DNA of 64,000 nt from Pseudidiomarina taiwanensis (GTDB lineage: Bacteria; Pseudomonadota; Gammaproteobacteria; Enterobacterales; Alteromonadaceae). The stretch's first letter is position 1. Each line of letters opens with the position of its first letter. Under the pieces are notes generated by a model that was not told where the DNA came from, did no database searches, and saw nothing but the letters and a program-made list of their open reading frames with translations. The translations under genes and the position numbers were made by a program. Location: assembly GCF_003987435.1 (NCBI RefSeq), contig NZ_PIQG01000003.1:62001-126000 (forward strand), read 5' to 3'. Below, piece after piece: positions 35,338-44,801 of the stretch.

Positions 35338-36750
35338 ATGCGCTGGTACCACTCGCTAAGTCTGCGCTTATTGCTGCTGTTTTGGGCCCTGTTATTTACG
35401 GTGGCCAGCAGCGGCTATGTGCTGGCGTTGTGGTTTAGTACGCCGATTACAGCAAGTCCATTAGAGCCAAGCATCGAACGTTCACTCACGCCTTTGCTCA
35501 GTGACCCACAAACGGTGCGCTCACTGGCGCCTGGGCGCCTCGTTGCCGGTGATTATCGGGTGGTGGCGAGCTATGTTGAGCGTGGTAGCGACCCACTTAA
35601 ACTCGATACCGTGCTGGCGACCACGCATCAGCGGGTGTTACTGAAACAACTGGATGCGACTCAAGCCGAGCAACTGCCAGTAAAAAGTCTGATGTTGCTG
35701 GGACCCTTTGTGTTAAATCATCCAGAGCTTGGCGAGAAGCGGGTGCTGTTAAGTCGCCCTCTAACCGCTGCCGAGCAGGTCGATAAGGCCGTGAATGAAC
35801 AGCAAGCCCAACAAGCACAAACCTATGCGTTGTTAGTTGGCAGCGGCATCATCGCGGTCTTGCTGGGTATTTACTTAGTCAAGCCACTCAAACGGCTAAC
35901 CCAAGCTACCCGCGAAATAGCTGAGGGTAGCGCTGAGCCGGAGCTACAACGACTGCCTAAACGCACCGACGAGTTGGGCTTGTTGGCCCGTGCGCTACAA
36001 ACGACAGCTCATGACCTAGCAGTGTCCCGAGATGCGCAGCGGCGCCTATTAAGTGATGTTTCGCATGAACTAAGATCGCCCTTAGCACGTATGCAAGTCG
36101 CGCTTATGTTAAGCCAAGATGAGAGCGATGAAGGAGCGGATAACCCGCATCTAAGTCAGTTAAGCCGCGATGTCGAACGCTTAAGTGCCATTATCGAACG
36201 AATTTTGTCGTTATCGCGACTTGAAAATGGTTTGGTTGCCCTTGAAACCAGCACCATTGATACCCGCGCGTTAGCTGAAACCTTAGCGGCTGATTTGAGC
36301 TATGTGGATGCCGCGCACGGCCAGCGCGTACAGGTGCTTCCGCTCGATGGCCAAGGTGATTGGCCGACCATTGAGAGTGACCCTGAGCTGCTGCGTTTGG
36401 TAATCGAAAATTTGGTGCGAAATGCACTGCAATATACTGACGGTAAGGTGGAATTGAGTTGTGAGCAATGCGATTCCGATTACTTCACCATACAGGTTCG
36501 TGATTATGGCGAAGGTGTTCCGGAAGATGTTCTTGAGAAGCTTTTTGAGCCTTTCTACCGGGGCGATCCATCACGCCATCACAAAGCTGGAGTCGGTCTT
36601 GGTATGGCACTCAGTTTACGTGCCGCGGCAGTACTCGGTGGCAACGTGAGTGCGACCAATCATCCTGAAGGCGGCTTAGAGGTAACCATTCAACTGCCAC
36701 TACCAGCATCATCCGAGCAACACAGTAGTACGGAGTTGACCAATGCATGA
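35338..36750 (+). CDS. CpxA-like sensor histidine kinase
   Basis: A 470-residue membrane kinase. TM1 is at about residues 8-30 and TM2 at about 162-181, with a periplasmic sensor loop of about 130 residues between them. A HAMP domain follows (KPLKRLTQATREIAEGS). The H-box is SDVSHELRSPLARMQVAL, the N box ENLVRNALQYT, and the G boxes DYGEGVPEDVLEKLFEPFYR and GVGLGMALSL. It is 3 bp after the CpxR-like gene and is its evident partner. The stop overlaps the next gene by 8 bp, suggesting that the hydrolase is part of the operon. Confidence 0.85.
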   Translation: MRWYHSLSLRLLLLFWALLFTVASSGYVLALWFSTPITASPLEPSIERSLTPLLSDPQTVRSLAPGRLVAGDYRVVASYVERGSDPLKLDTVLATTHQRVLLKQLDATQAEQLPVKSLMLLGPFVLNHPELGEKRVLLSRPLTAAEQVDKAVNEQQAQQAQTYALLVGSGIIAVLLGIYLVKPLKRLTQATREIAEGSAEPELQRLPKRTDELGLLARALQTTAHDLAVSRDAQRRLLSDVSHELRSPLARMQVALMLSQDESDEGADNPHLSQLSRDVERLSAIIERILSLSRLENGLVALETSTIDTRALAETLAADLSYVDAAHGQRVQVLPLDGQGDWPTIESDPELLRLVIENLVRNALQYTDGKVELSCEQCDSDYFTIQVRDYGEGVPEDVLEKLFEPFYRGDPSRHHKAGVGLGMALSLRAAAVLGGNVSATNHPEGGLEVTIQLPLPASSEQHSSTELTNA

Positions 36751-37717
36751 GCAATTTGATGCTTTTTGGCATCAGCACGTTGTCGAGTATCCAATCGAAC
36801 GTCCCGATGGCTTGACCTTAACGTCTTATTTGTACTTGCCCGAGCAGCCACGTGCGGTGCTGTGGGTCAGTCCTGGCCGGTTAGAAGCTGGAATCAAGTA
36901 TCAAGAGTTAGTCTACGAACTCGCTCAGCAGCAGTATGCCGTGGCGATACTTGACCATCGCGGGCAAGGCCATTCGGAGCGTGAAAGCGATCATCCGCAA
37001 CGGGGGCATATCAACGACTTTAACGATTTTGTCGGTGATTTCGAAGCATTCGTCGACATGATGTCTGCAAAGTTGCCACAAGATCTTCCAGGGGTCATTC
37101 TCGGGCATTCAATGGGCGGTGCCATCGCTGCGCTTTACTTGGCGGCAGGCAAAGCGCCGGCGAGCATTCAAGCGGCGGTATTCTCAGCGCCTATGATTGG
37201 GATTAATACAGGCGCAGTGCCGCGCTGGTTGGCGCATCTGATTGCTAGTGCAGGAGCTTATTTAAATCGCTGGCTGAGCCCGAATAAGCCCTGGTACTTT
37301 TTCGGCAGTGGCGATTACGACCATATTCCGTTTACCCGTAATCAGCTGACTCATAGCGAAGCACGCTACAACTGGTTCCGCCATTTATATGAAACCCACC
37401 CCGATATCAAACTTGGTGGGCCAACGTTTAATTGGGTGCGGCAAGCTCTGGTCGCCTGCGATAAAGCAGAAATGATTGCCCACGAAATCACGATTCCGGT
37501 CACTGTGATCCAAGCGGGCGGCGATAAAATTGTCGATTTAAAAGCACAAAAGCGCTTTGCCGCTATGCTGCAACATCCGCGCAGTCGCTTGTTAATGATT
37601 CCGAATTGTCGGCACGAAGTATTTATGGAAGCGGACGTGTTTCGTCGTCCGGCCCTAGAGGCGTTGCTTGATCAGCTTTATCTGGTACAACGGACTGTGG
37701 ATCCATATGCAGAATAA
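36743..37717 (+). CDS. Alpha/beta hydrolase, lysophospholipase (PldB)-like
   Basis: A 324-residue serine hydrolase of the monoacylglycerol lipase/lysophospholipase L2 group. The nucleophile elbow is GHSMGGA (Ser near residue 120), preceded by DHRGQGHSER. The acid and histidine are probably in QAGGDKIVD and NCRHEVFMEA. No signal peptide is visible. It overlaps the sensor kinase by 8 bp, which places it in the CpxRA-like operon and suggests a role in membrane lipid turnover. Its 3' end overlaps the convergent fieF-like gene by 95 bp. Confidence 0.85.
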   Translation: MHEQFDAFWHQHVVEYPIERPDGLTLTSYLYLPEQPRAVLWVSPGRLEAGIKYQELVYELAQQQYAVAILDHRGQGHSERESDHPQRGHINDFNDFVGDFEAFVDMMSAKLPQDLPGVILGHSMGGAIAALYLAAGKAPASIQAAVFSAPMIGINTGAVPRWLAHLIASAGAYLNRWLSPNKPWYFFGSGDYDHIPFTRNQLTHSEARYNWFRHLYETHPDIKLGGPTFNWVRQALVACDKAEMIAHEITIPVTVIQAGGDKIVDLKAQKRFAAMLQHPRSRLLMIPNCRHEVFMEADVFRRPALEALLDQLYLVQRTVDPYAE

Positions 37718-38561
37718 CGTCGGTTTCGGGGAATAAATCGGCGATATCTTTTTCAGCTTTATCGGTGATGTCATGGGCGGCCAACAAGGTTAAGTGGTCG
37801 TCCAATTCGATGTGCGCTTGGACAAAGCGGGTTGGCCCTGCCGCACGAGTTCTTAAGTGATGATAGCCACGAATTCCAGGGGTATTGTCGAGCACTGCAA
37901 TCACTTGCGCGCGCTCTTCAGGTGGAAGCTCATGGTCGAGCAAATGATGAAAAGCATCCCAACCAATCCGTGCGGCGCCTATGGCTAAATAGCCGGCAAT
38001 AATCAGCGCAAAGACACTATCTGCCCAGATAAAACCATACGCACTCAAGCCGAGGGCTAAAATTACCGCCGTATTGAGCAGCAAATCGGAAGTAAAATGC
38101 AGCGAGTCTGCAGCAATAGCTTTCGAACCTGTTTTCCGCACAACTAGATTCTGCAAGGTCACCAGACCGAGGGTTAACACGATCGCAAACAGTGAGACGT
38201 AAACCCCATAAATCGGCACATGCACAGGGTTTTCGTGCCACCATTGTGTTGCGGCATGAAAGATCAGTAAGCAGGCCGAGCCAATAATTAAAGCAGACTG
38301 CACCAAGGCGGCCAGATACTCGGCCTTGCCGTGCCCAAAACGGTGTTCATTGTCAGCAGGAACCACGGCATAACGCACTGCGAAAAAGGTGAACAGGGAG
38401 GCCACGCTATCGAGCATCGAGTCCGTCAACGAGGCCAACATACTGGTCGAGTCGGTATACCACCAAGCGACAAACTTTGCCGCAATCAACAGCAGCGCCA
38501 CCGTCACTGAAGCGCGGGTCGCAAGTTTTACCCAAAAGGCATAGTCGCGGTGTTTAGTCAT
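37623..38561 (-). CDS. fieF: Cation diffusion facilitator (FieF-like)
   Basis: A 312-residue inner-membrane metal/proton antiporter (CDF family; relatives export Zn2+, Fe2+ or Cd2+). Six spans are predicted. The metal site residues appear as SLTDSMLDS in TM2 and ADSLHFTSDLL in TM5 (DxxxD and HxxxD). The cytoplasmic domain has HHLLDHELPPEE, THxRTR-like HHLRTRAAG and a late HMDP, as in E. coli FieF. The last 32 codons run tail-to-tail through the end of the hydrolase gene; both proteins keep normal C-termini, so the overlap seems real. Confidence 0.92.
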   Translation of the reverse strand: MTKHRDYAFWVKLATRASVTVALLLIAAKFVAWWYTDSTSMLASLTDSMLDSVASLFTFFAVRYAVVPADNEHRFGHGKAEYLAALVQSALIIGSACLLIFHAATQWWHENPVHVPIYGVYVSLFAIVLTLGLVTLQNLVVRKTGSKAIAADSLHFTSDLLLNTAVILALGLSAYGFIWADSVFALIIAGYLAIGAARIGWDAFHHLLDHELPPEERAQVIAVLDNTPGIRGYHHLRTRAAGPTRFVQAHIELDDHLTLLAAHDITDKAEKDIADLFPETDVILHMDPQSVVPDKADQATPLGPDDETRPLP

Positions 38562-38576
38562 GAAATGCTACGGGTC

Positions 38577-39041
38577 CTATTGGCCGTGAACAAAGTCGTT
38601 TTGACGCCAAGCCTCGTAGCTTACCAGAGCGACGCTGTTGGATAAATTCAAAGAGCGATTATTTGGCATCATGGGGATGCGCAGCCGCTCGCTCGGGGCA
38701 ATTTGGGCCATGACATCCGGCGCGAGACCGCTGGTTTCTGAGCCAAACAAGAGCACATCACCGGGCTGAAACGCTACCTCGGTATAACTACGGGTGCCTT
38801 TGGTGGTGATCGCGTAAATAGGTCGGCTCCCCATCGCTGTTTTAAAGGCGGTAAAGTCTGGATAGCGCTCGACCCGACTTAAATCATGATAATCCAGCCC
38901 GGCCCGGCGTAATTTTTTCTCTTCGAGGTCAAAGCCCAAAGGTTCGATTAAGTGCAAAGTACAGCCGTTGTTGGCGCAGAGGCGGATAATATTCCCTGTA
39001 TTCGCCGCCATCACAGGGTTAAATAATGCAATATGGAACAT
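38577..39041 (-). CDS. trmL: tRNA (cytidine(34)-2'-O)-methyltransferase
   Basis: A 154-residue SPOUT methyltransferase that modifies the wobble position of certain tRNA-Leu isoacceptors. It starts with the family N-terminus [21 protein letters not shown]. The knot that binds S-adenosylmethionine is formed by [10 protein letters not shown] and [18 protein letters not shown]. Its length equals E. coli TrmL (157). It lies 15 bp upstream of the fieF-like gene on the minus strand. Confidence 0.97.
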   Translation of the reverse strand: MFHIALFNPVMAANTGNIIRLCANNGCTLHLIEPLGFDLEEKKLRRAGLDYHDLSRVERYPDFTAFKTAMGSRPIYAITTKGTRSYTEVAFQPGDVLLFGSETSGLAPDVMAQIAPSERLRIPMMPNNRSLNLSNSVALVSYEAWRQNDFVHGQ

Positions 39042-39061
39042 GATTCAGATACTCATTTCGA

Positions 39062-40516
39062 TTACAGCGCATCAGCCTCAACGGGCAATAAGTTCACTTG
39101 CCCTGCTTCACTTAATTCGCGCATGCGGGCATCAAACCAACGCTTTAGTTTGCGCCCGGTTAGATTATTTTGAAAGGCTAAATGCAATGGCAGTGAATCG
39201 TGCAACTGCTCAAGATAATAGGTTTGGCGGATGCTGGCGGGTTGCTCGTTCGCGTATGCGATGACACCAGCCACACGTTTCATATTGAGCAAATTGAAGC
39301 AATCAAACGCTGTATCTGCACGATAAAAGTTTATGGTGTTGGGTAAAAACTCACGCACGCCATAGCCACTGGCATAACAGATCGGGCGGTTAGATTCCCC
39401 CGCTTTGGTTTGCGCCAACATGTCTGAATCTAAGGCGAACAGATAGCGCGGCTGATCATAGGCAAAATGAACCCGTGAAACCAAGCTCTCCGCTGGTTGG
39501 TGACCCGCATAGACCCCGACTAAAATATCATGATGACCCTCAATAAAGCCGGAGAAGGCTTTTTGGTGGGTGTAGGTGCGTAGATTCAAGCTCTCAGTCA
39601 TAGGAGTAAGAACTTGTTCGAGCACTTGCCAATATTGTCCCGTGCCGTCGGCATTGAGCAAGCCGGGTTGATAGCCTGCAGCAACCTCAAGGGTTGGCAC
39701 TGCGCTGTCAGGCAGCTCGCCATGCGGGGGGGCCATGACGACATTGTGTTTGCGCAATAAATCACCGAGCACTCCAGCATCGTGCAAGGCATAAAGCTCA
39801 CGCTCTAAAAATGGCACCAAAGTGCGATACTGATTATGGAGATAGTGGTAGCCATTGCTTTGTAGCATGGGGTTCGCGATGAGATGACGATCGTCAAAGT
39901 AACCCAGCTCACGCGCTTCAAAGTCATTGATGAGCACGGCATCGACCCGTCCGCTGGTAAACATCTGGTGGAGCTGGTCGATATCATTTAACGCCACGGT
40001 TTCGCCCTGATAATCGTGCTCGCGAATGACCGCTTCGACCGAGCGCATGCCATTGATGTAGGCAAAATTTTGCACCTGACTTAAGCTACACGCGCCACAG
40101 TTTTTGCGCCGCGCGACTAAGACTAATTCGAATGAGAAAACCGGGAATTCAACCCGAATTAAATTAGGGAACTCTTCGGCAATTTCTGGCACCCGCCCTA
40201 ATTCACCGGCGAGGCGGCCTTCATTGGCTTCAGTAAGACTGCGGCTGCGCGGCATCTCGACATAGTTTAAGCGATAGCCCATATTGGCATAGGCCAGCTC
40301 GATTAACTCTTTCACATAGTCGGTAAATGGGCCTTGATAGGGGGCGCGAAAGGTCAGCATCTGGCTCTCATCAGTGGCCGCGGGTGCTTGAATGAGTTCA
40401 ATGGCTTCGGCGGTGGGGGCTTGCTGAGCATACAATGATGCCGAGCTCAGCAGCACTAAGCTGAGCATAAAGGTCATGAATACAAACGCTGCTGGATTCA
40501 TTCGTTGCCACTGCAT
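39062..40516 (-). CDS. Periplasmic protein with two family-3-type solute-binding domains
   Basis: A 484-residue exported protein with signal peptide ending near SLYA-QQ. Two solute-binding-like lobed domains follow one another: about residues 50-270 (EGRLAGELGRVPEI, FTSGRVDAVLINDFEA) and about 290-480 (FSGFIEGHHDILVGVY). No transporter permease lies nearby, so it may be an orphan sensor-type or scavenging protein. A Cys pair (CGAC) is in domain 1. ATG at 40516 has a GGGGGTG RBS; a TTG at 40528 is in frame. Ligand unknown. Confidence 0.72.
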   Translation of the reverse strand: MQWQRMNPAAFVFMTFMLSLVLLSSASLYAQQAPTAEAIELIQAPAATDESQMLTFRAPYQGPFTDYVKELIELAYANMGYRLNYVEMPRSRSLTEANEGRLAGELGRVPEIAEEFPNLIRVEFPVFSFELVLVARRKNCGACSLSQVQNFAYINGMRSVEAVIREHDYQGETVALNDIDQLHQMFTSGRVDAVLINDFEARELGYFDDRHLIANPMLQSNGYHYLHNQYRTLVPFLERELYALHDAGVLGDLLRKHNVVMAPPHGELPDSAVPTLEVAAGYQPGLLNADGTGQYWQVLEQVLTPMTESLNLRTYTHQKAFSGFIEGHHDILVGVYAGHQPAESLVSRVHFAYDQPRYLFALDSDMLAQTKAGESNRPICYASGYGVREFLPNTINFYRADTAFDCFNLLNMKRVAGVIAYANEQPASIRQTYYLEQLHDSLPLHLAFQNNLTGRKLKRWFDARMRELSEAGQVNLLPVEADAL

Positions 40517-40622
40517 AAGCACCCCCAAATTGAACCTATGCGAAAAATAACGGCCTTATGATACCACAAAAGCCTGCAACAAAATGCTAGACTGAAGGCA
40601 GTGAAATTAAAGGAGAACTGAG

Positions 40623-42329
40623 ATGCTACGAAGTGCCGTCAAACGGGTGTTGATCCCAGTTGCCATGCTGGCGAGTGCGCCAAGTTTAAGCCAAGCTGAT
40701 GCGATGTCAGGCCCCGAGTATCAATTGGTGCTGAATGGCAGTGCGCTGGCTCTATGTAGCAGTATGGCGCCACAAAATTGTCTGAATACCGATTGGATTG
40801 ATGTGAAGACCATGCGCTCGCAGCGCTTTTTGAACCTGACCGATCGCTACGTCAAGCCGATGTTGGATGATAAGAACTGGCCGTATAACCGCCGCGAGAT
40901 CCGCGATCGCGTCGCCGGTGCCATTGACCTGATTAAGCAACGCATTCAAGACAACACCATTAACGAGCGAGTGTTCCAAGAAGAGTTTACCCGCCGGGCG
41001 TTGCAAGATTTATACAACAACCTCTCGGATACCGAGTGGAACTTGATCCTCGATTCACTCGAAACACCGCTGCCCGATAGCTTGCAAGAGCAAGTAAACC
41101 TGCGCGAAACCAAAGCACTCGCGGAGCGCCGCTTGCTTGATACCTTTATCGGCCAAGCCGAGCGAGCCGCTGCGGCCAATGGCAATGACGGCAAGCCGCG
41201 AGTCTTGGTGGTCAATGCTGGAGCACGCGACCCTTATAACCAAGTCGACTATTACTTAAATGTATTTCGTGCCGCTGGCGCTGAAGTGAGCTGGTTACCG
41301 GTTGATGCCGCTGTTTATCAAGCGCAATTACAAGGCAAGTGCGGCGAGCTGGCGCAAGTGCGCGAGGAAGTTTTAAAAAGCTGGCAACGGGAGCGAGTGT
41401 TCCCGGCCAAGCACGCTGAGCAGGTTGAGTTCTGTGGCTCAGCGGCAGCAGGTGTCGAGATGGTGCGTAATGCCGATGCGGTGTACTTCGCTGCGGGCGA
41501 TGCCCATCTGATTCGTAAAGCATTAGTCAATCCAGTGGGCCAGCCATCCCCGCTGTTGACCGAGCTTTACTTGCGCAATAACGCCAATAAATTGGTCATC
41601 GGTGCCGCCGGTGGCGCGGTTGCTGCGCTTAGTTCACAAGTGATGCTCAGTAATGGGACCAGCGCCGAAGCCTTAGCAAGCGGTGCGATTGCCGCTGATG
41701 CACCGGCGCCGGGCTGTGATATTAACGCTACCTGTGGGCGCGATTTAACCGCTGATAGCCTGACCTACCATCCACTTGGGGGGCTAGGCTTATTCGATTA
41801 CGGTATTTTGGATAGCGAGTTTTCGGGGAATGGCCGCCAAGGTCGGTTATTGCGCCTTGCGGCAACCACTTCGGTTGCACTTGGCATTGGCGTTGACCAT
41901 GCCACCGCACTGCTGGTGAACGTGAACCGCAACACCTTCCGCATTGCCGGTGAAGGTGGGGTGTTCTTCGCCCAAGGCGCGCAACAAACCGATACCGCGG
42001 TGGCCTCAGGCTTTAGTTATTTAATGGCAGGAAGTTCAGGCCGTTTCGAAGCCGGTGCACCGGGCCAATATGATCTTGCAGATGTGAGTTTTGCTAGCAC
42101 CGGTACTGTGGTTACCGAAACGCCCACTAATGCTTTTTTGGATAACCGTGGCATGATCGATTCATTGCGCTTGTTCTGCCAAGATGCGACGAACTTTGAA
42201 TTACTACAAAGTGCTTATAAATTGGTGGCGATGCGGGATGACAATACCCAGGTGCAAAAAGCAGGTGGCGAGTGCCAAGTGCTAAACGCCCGGGTTGGCA
42301 TTGTCTACCAACCACAGGCGCAATTCTAA
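40623..42329 (+). CDS. Cyanophycinase-like (peptidase S51-related) exported protein, catalytic Ser missing
   Basis: A 568-residue exported protein (signal peptide about 1-25, ending SQA-D). The region from about residue 195 resembles the cyanophycinase/S51 fold: RVLVVNAGARDPYNQVDYYLNVF, ADAVYFAAGDAHLIRKAL, IGAAGGAVAAL, and GIGVDHATALLV. In active S51 enzymes the nucleophile lies in GTSAGA; here the same place reads GAAGGA, so the serine is gone. The first 180 residues form a charged helical domain of no known family. It may be a non-catalytic binding protein. A good RBS (AGGAGA) precedes the ATG. It converges on pyrE with a 4-bp gap. Confidence 0.7.
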   Translation: MLRSAVKRVLIPVAMLASAPSLSQADAMSGPEYQLVLNGSALALCSSMAPQNCLNTDWIDVKTMRSQRFLNLTDRYVKPMLDDKNWPYNRREIRDRVAGAIDLIKQRIQDNTINERVFQEEFTRRALQDLYNNLSDTEWNLILDSLETPLPDSLQEQVNLRETKALAERRLLDTFIGQAERAAAANGNDGKPRVLVVNAGARDPYNQVDYYLNVFRAAGAEVSWLPVDAAVYQAQLQGKCGELAQVREEVLKSWQRERVFPAKHAEQVEFCGSAAAGVEMVRNADAVYFAAGDAHLIRKALVNPVGQPSPLLTELYLRNNANKLVIGAAGGAVAALSSQVMLSNGTSAEALASGAIAADAPAPGCDINATCGRDLTADSLTYHPLGGLGLFDYGILDSEFSGNGRQGRLLRLAATTSVALGIGVDHATALLVNVNRNTFRIAGEGGVFFAQGAQQTDTAVASGFSYLMAGSSGRFEAGAPGQYDLADVSFASTGTVVTETPTNAFLDNRGMIDSLRLFCQDATNFELLQSAYKLVAMRDDNTQVQKAGGECQVLNARVGIVYQPQAQF

Positions 42330-42333
42330 GCGG

Positions 42334-42978
42334 CTAGGCAATACCGTAGGTCGCGCGATAAGCCCGGACCTGGTCTAAATACTCGGCCAGCTCTGGGCTA
42401 TCTTGTAAGTAGGTAATCACATCGTTAAGCGAAACAATGCTAATCACTTTCGCGCCAAAGTCGCGTTCAACTTCTTGAATCGCGCTTAATTCACCCTGGC
42501 CTTTTTCTTGTCGATCAAGCGCAATCAGCACGCCCGCAAGCTCAGCTTGGTTCGCTTGGACAATTTCCATCGACTCGCGAATCGCGGTCCCGGCGGTGAT
42601 CACATCATCCACCAACATGACTTTGCCTTTAAGGGGTGAGCCAACTAAGTTGCCGCCTTCACCATGAGTTTTGGCTTCTTTGCGGTTAAAGCAATAAGGC
42701 ACGTCTTTTTGATAGGTGTCAAACAGTGCAATGGCGGCAGCTGTGGCAATAGGGATGCCTTTATAGGCTGGGCCAAACAGCATGTCGTAGTTGACCCCAC
42801 TGTCTTGCAATGCAGCGGCATAAAAGCGGCCCAAACGCGCTAAATCTGCGCCTTGATTAAATAGGCCAGCGTTAAAAAAGTACGGACTTTTGCGCCCTGA
42901 CTTTAGCGTAAACTCGCCAAATTTCAGCACCCCACGGGCGATGGCAAAATCTAAGAATTCTTTTTGATAAGGTTTCAT
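42334..42978 (-). CDS. pyrE: Orotate phosphoribosyltransferase
   Basis: A 214-residue enzyme that joins orotate to PRPP in pyrimidine synthesis. The PRPP loop is [13 protein letters not shown], and the N-terminal [18 protein letters not shown] and [12 protein letters not shown] are family blocks. Length equals E. coli PyrE (213). It follows rph with a 52-bp spacer, as in E. coli, where the rph-pyrE spacer carries an attenuator. Here the spacer holds a 7-bp tandem repeat instead. The start codon has no good RBS (CGGTACTTAAATG). Confidence 0.98.
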   Translation of the reverse strand: MKPYQKEFLDFAIARGVLKFGEFTLKSGRKSPYFFNAGLFNQGADLARLGRFYAAALQDSGVNYDMLFGPAYKGIPIATAAAIALFDTYQKDVPYCFNRKEAKTHGEGGNLVGSPLKGKVMLVDDVITAGTAIRESMEIVQANQAELAGVLIALDRQEKGQGELSAIQEVERDFGAKVISIVSLNDVITYLQDSPELAEYLDQVRAYRATYGIA

Positions 42979-42987
42979 TTAAGTACC

Positions 42988-43026
42988 GTTATTCGTTATT
43001 CGTTATTCGTTATTCGTTGTTCGTTA
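42988..43026. repeat. Heptamer tandem repeat in the rph-pyrE spacer
   Basis: Four perfect copies of GTTATTC (42988-43015) are followed by GTTGTTC (43016-43022) and GTTA. On the coding strand of pyrE this is GAATAAC repeated, lying between the rph stop and 9 bp before the pyrE ATG. It fills nearly the whole spacer. Confidence 0.95.
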
Positions 43027-43030
43027 AGGC

Positions 43031-43744
43031 TTAGGCTAGGGCTGCTTTTTGCAGGTCCATTAGCTCGCGAATGGCATGACGGGCCAGTTCCAGCATCTCG
43101 GTCATTTCTTCTAAGGCAAATGGCTCGCCCTCGGCGGTGCCTTGCACTTCGATGAATTTACCCGCTTCGGTCATCACCACGTTCATGTCCGTTTCGGCTT
43201 TTGAATCTTCTGGGTAGTCCAAATCAGCCACCACTTGGCCATCGAAAATACCGACCGAAATCGCCGCCACCAAACCTTTCATTGGGTTGGCTTGAATCAG
43301 GTTACGCGCACGCATCCAGCTAATTGCATCGGCAAGGGCGACACAGGCACCGGTAATTGACGCCGTGCGGGTGCCGCCGTCTGCTTGAATCACGTCGCAG
43401 TCAATCACAATGGTGTGCTCGCCAAGCAGTTTTAAATCCACACAAGCGCGCAAGCTGCGGCTAATTAAGCGCTGGATCTCGAGGGTGCGGCCACCTTGCT
43501 TGCCACGGCTGGCTTCACGGTCCATACGGCTGTGGGTCGAGCGCGGTAACATGCCATATTCAGCGGTCACCCAGCCTTGGCCTTTACCTTTTAAAAAGCG
43601 CGGCACAGTGCGGTCCACACTGGCGGTACATAAGACTTTAGTGTCGCCAAACTCGACCAATACCGAGCCTTCAGCGTGGCGAGTAAAGTTACGGGTAATG
43701 GTTACCGGACGAATTTGATGGGCGGTACGGCCGCTTGGACGCAT
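43031..43744 (-). CDS. rph: Ribonuclease PH
   Basis: A 237-residue phosphorolytic 3'-5' exoribonuclease that trims tRNA 3' ends. The family N-terminus [18 protein letters not shown], the phosphate/RNA-binding [28 protein letters not shown] and the active-site block [19 protein letters not shown] are present. Length equals E. coli RNase PH with an intact C-terminus (238), unlike the frameshifted K-12 allele. pyrE follows on the same strand. Confidence 0.98.
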   Translation of the reverse strand: MRPSGRTAHQIRPVTITRNFTRHAEGSVLVEFGDTKVLCTASVDRTVPRFLKGKGQGWVTAEYGMLPRSTHSRMDREASRGKQGGRTLEIQRLISRSLRACVDLKLLGEHTIVIDCDVIQADGGTRTASITGACVALADAISWMRARNLIQANPMKGLVAAISVGIFDGQVVADLDYPEDSKAETDMNVVMTEAGKFIEVQGTAEGEPFALEEMTEMLELARHAIRELMDLQKAALA

Positions 43745-43815
43745 GCTAGGCTCCTTTGCTTGGATTCAGGCGATGAATGTAATTGCGGCGGCGATTATAA
43801 CAGAAAATCTTGGCG

Positions 43816-44646
43816 CTAGCTTTGCTTGAATACCCGCAGGTAAACATCAACAGTGAGGGTGAGCTGATGTAGTGCTTCGGCGCGTGCTCGTCCGGCACTG
43901 CTGGCGCGAAACAGATGCGGCGTCATTAACAGTAAATCGGCAATGGCCTGCTTATTGGGCAAAGTCACCTCGAAGGTGAGGCGCTGCTCTTGTTGTAGCG
44001 TCCAGTTCTCGTTTTTGAGCGGCAATTGATAGGGCTTTTCACGCACTTCAGGGTAAATAATCTGCTTTAGTTGGTGTAAGTGCTGCGCGGCCGGATCGAC
44101 CATCAACAGGTGACCCTCAGGTGCAAGCACCCGAGCAAACTCGTCTTCAGCAGGGAAGCCAAATAGGCATATTAAGCAGTCGATGGTGTGATCGGGCAGT
44201 GGCAGATGATGGTTCGAGGCCACCATATAAGTTGCCCGCTTATCGGCTTTCGCCGCAGCAAGGGTGGCCCATTTTGAGATATCGAGTGCTGCCACTTGGA
44301 GTGAGTGTGCCGAGTGCTCAAGTTGATCCAGCAGCTGGCGCAAATAATAGCCCTCGCCACAACCGGCATCGAGTAACCGGCTCGGCTGGAGGGCTTGAAC
44401 CGTCGCGGTGATTGCATCCGCCAGCGGCTGATAATAGCCTTGGCTTAAAAACCGCGCCCGCGCCTGCACCATGGCTTTACTGTCGCCTGGGTCGCTCGAG
44501 CGCTTGCGCTGCACCGGTAGCAGGTTCACATAGCCTTGCTTGGCACAGTCAAACACATGCCCGTGCGGACAACACCAACTGCGATCGTGACGCGTTAACG
44601 GCTCACCATCGATAGGGCAGCATAATTGGTCAAAGCCTTGGATCAT
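43816..44646 (-). CDS. rlmA: 23S rRNA (guanine-N1)-methyltransferase RlmA-like
   Basis: A 276-residue SAM-dependent methyltransferase. A zinc finger at the N-terminus is formed by CCPIDG and CCPHGHVFD (the ligands are two Cys, Cys and His). The SAM motif I is LLDAGCGEGYY, and QGYVNLLPVQRKRSSDPGDSKAM is the typical RlmA block. The substrate in E. coli is G745 of 23S rRNA. It sits between rph and yicC, genes that are often adjacent, and is transcribed with rph's strand. Assignment is good; the related RlmA(II) modifies G748. Confidence 0.9.
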   Translation of the reverse strand: MIQGFDQLCCPIDGEPLTRHDRSWCCPHGHVFDCAKQGYVNLLPVQRKRSSDPGDSKAMVQARARFLSQGYYQPLADAITATVQALQPSRLLDAGCGEGYYLRQLLDQLEHSAHSLQVAALDISKWATLAAAKADKRATYMVASNHHLPLPDHTIDCLICLFGFPAEDEFARVLAPEGHLLMVDPAAQHLHQLKQIIYPEVREKPYQLPLKNENWTLQQEQRLTFEVTLPNKQAIADLLLMTPHLFRASSAGRARAEALHQLTLTVDVYLRVFKQS

Positions 44647-44801
44647 CGGCTAGGGAATCTCATCGCTTTAATGTGGTTGCCCGCCAGTGTAATCATTCAC
44701 CGCGAAAAAAGCACGGCAACGGCCATATTTGCGGGGGCGAAGTTTCTGCATTAGTCGAATCGATGGTAAACTCAGTGCATTACTGATGTTGAGGAATAAC
44801 C

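Noticed and set aside
42988-43026. Heptamer array as a CRISPR remnant
   Set aside because: The units are contiguous 7-mers without spacers; this is a simple tandem repeat.
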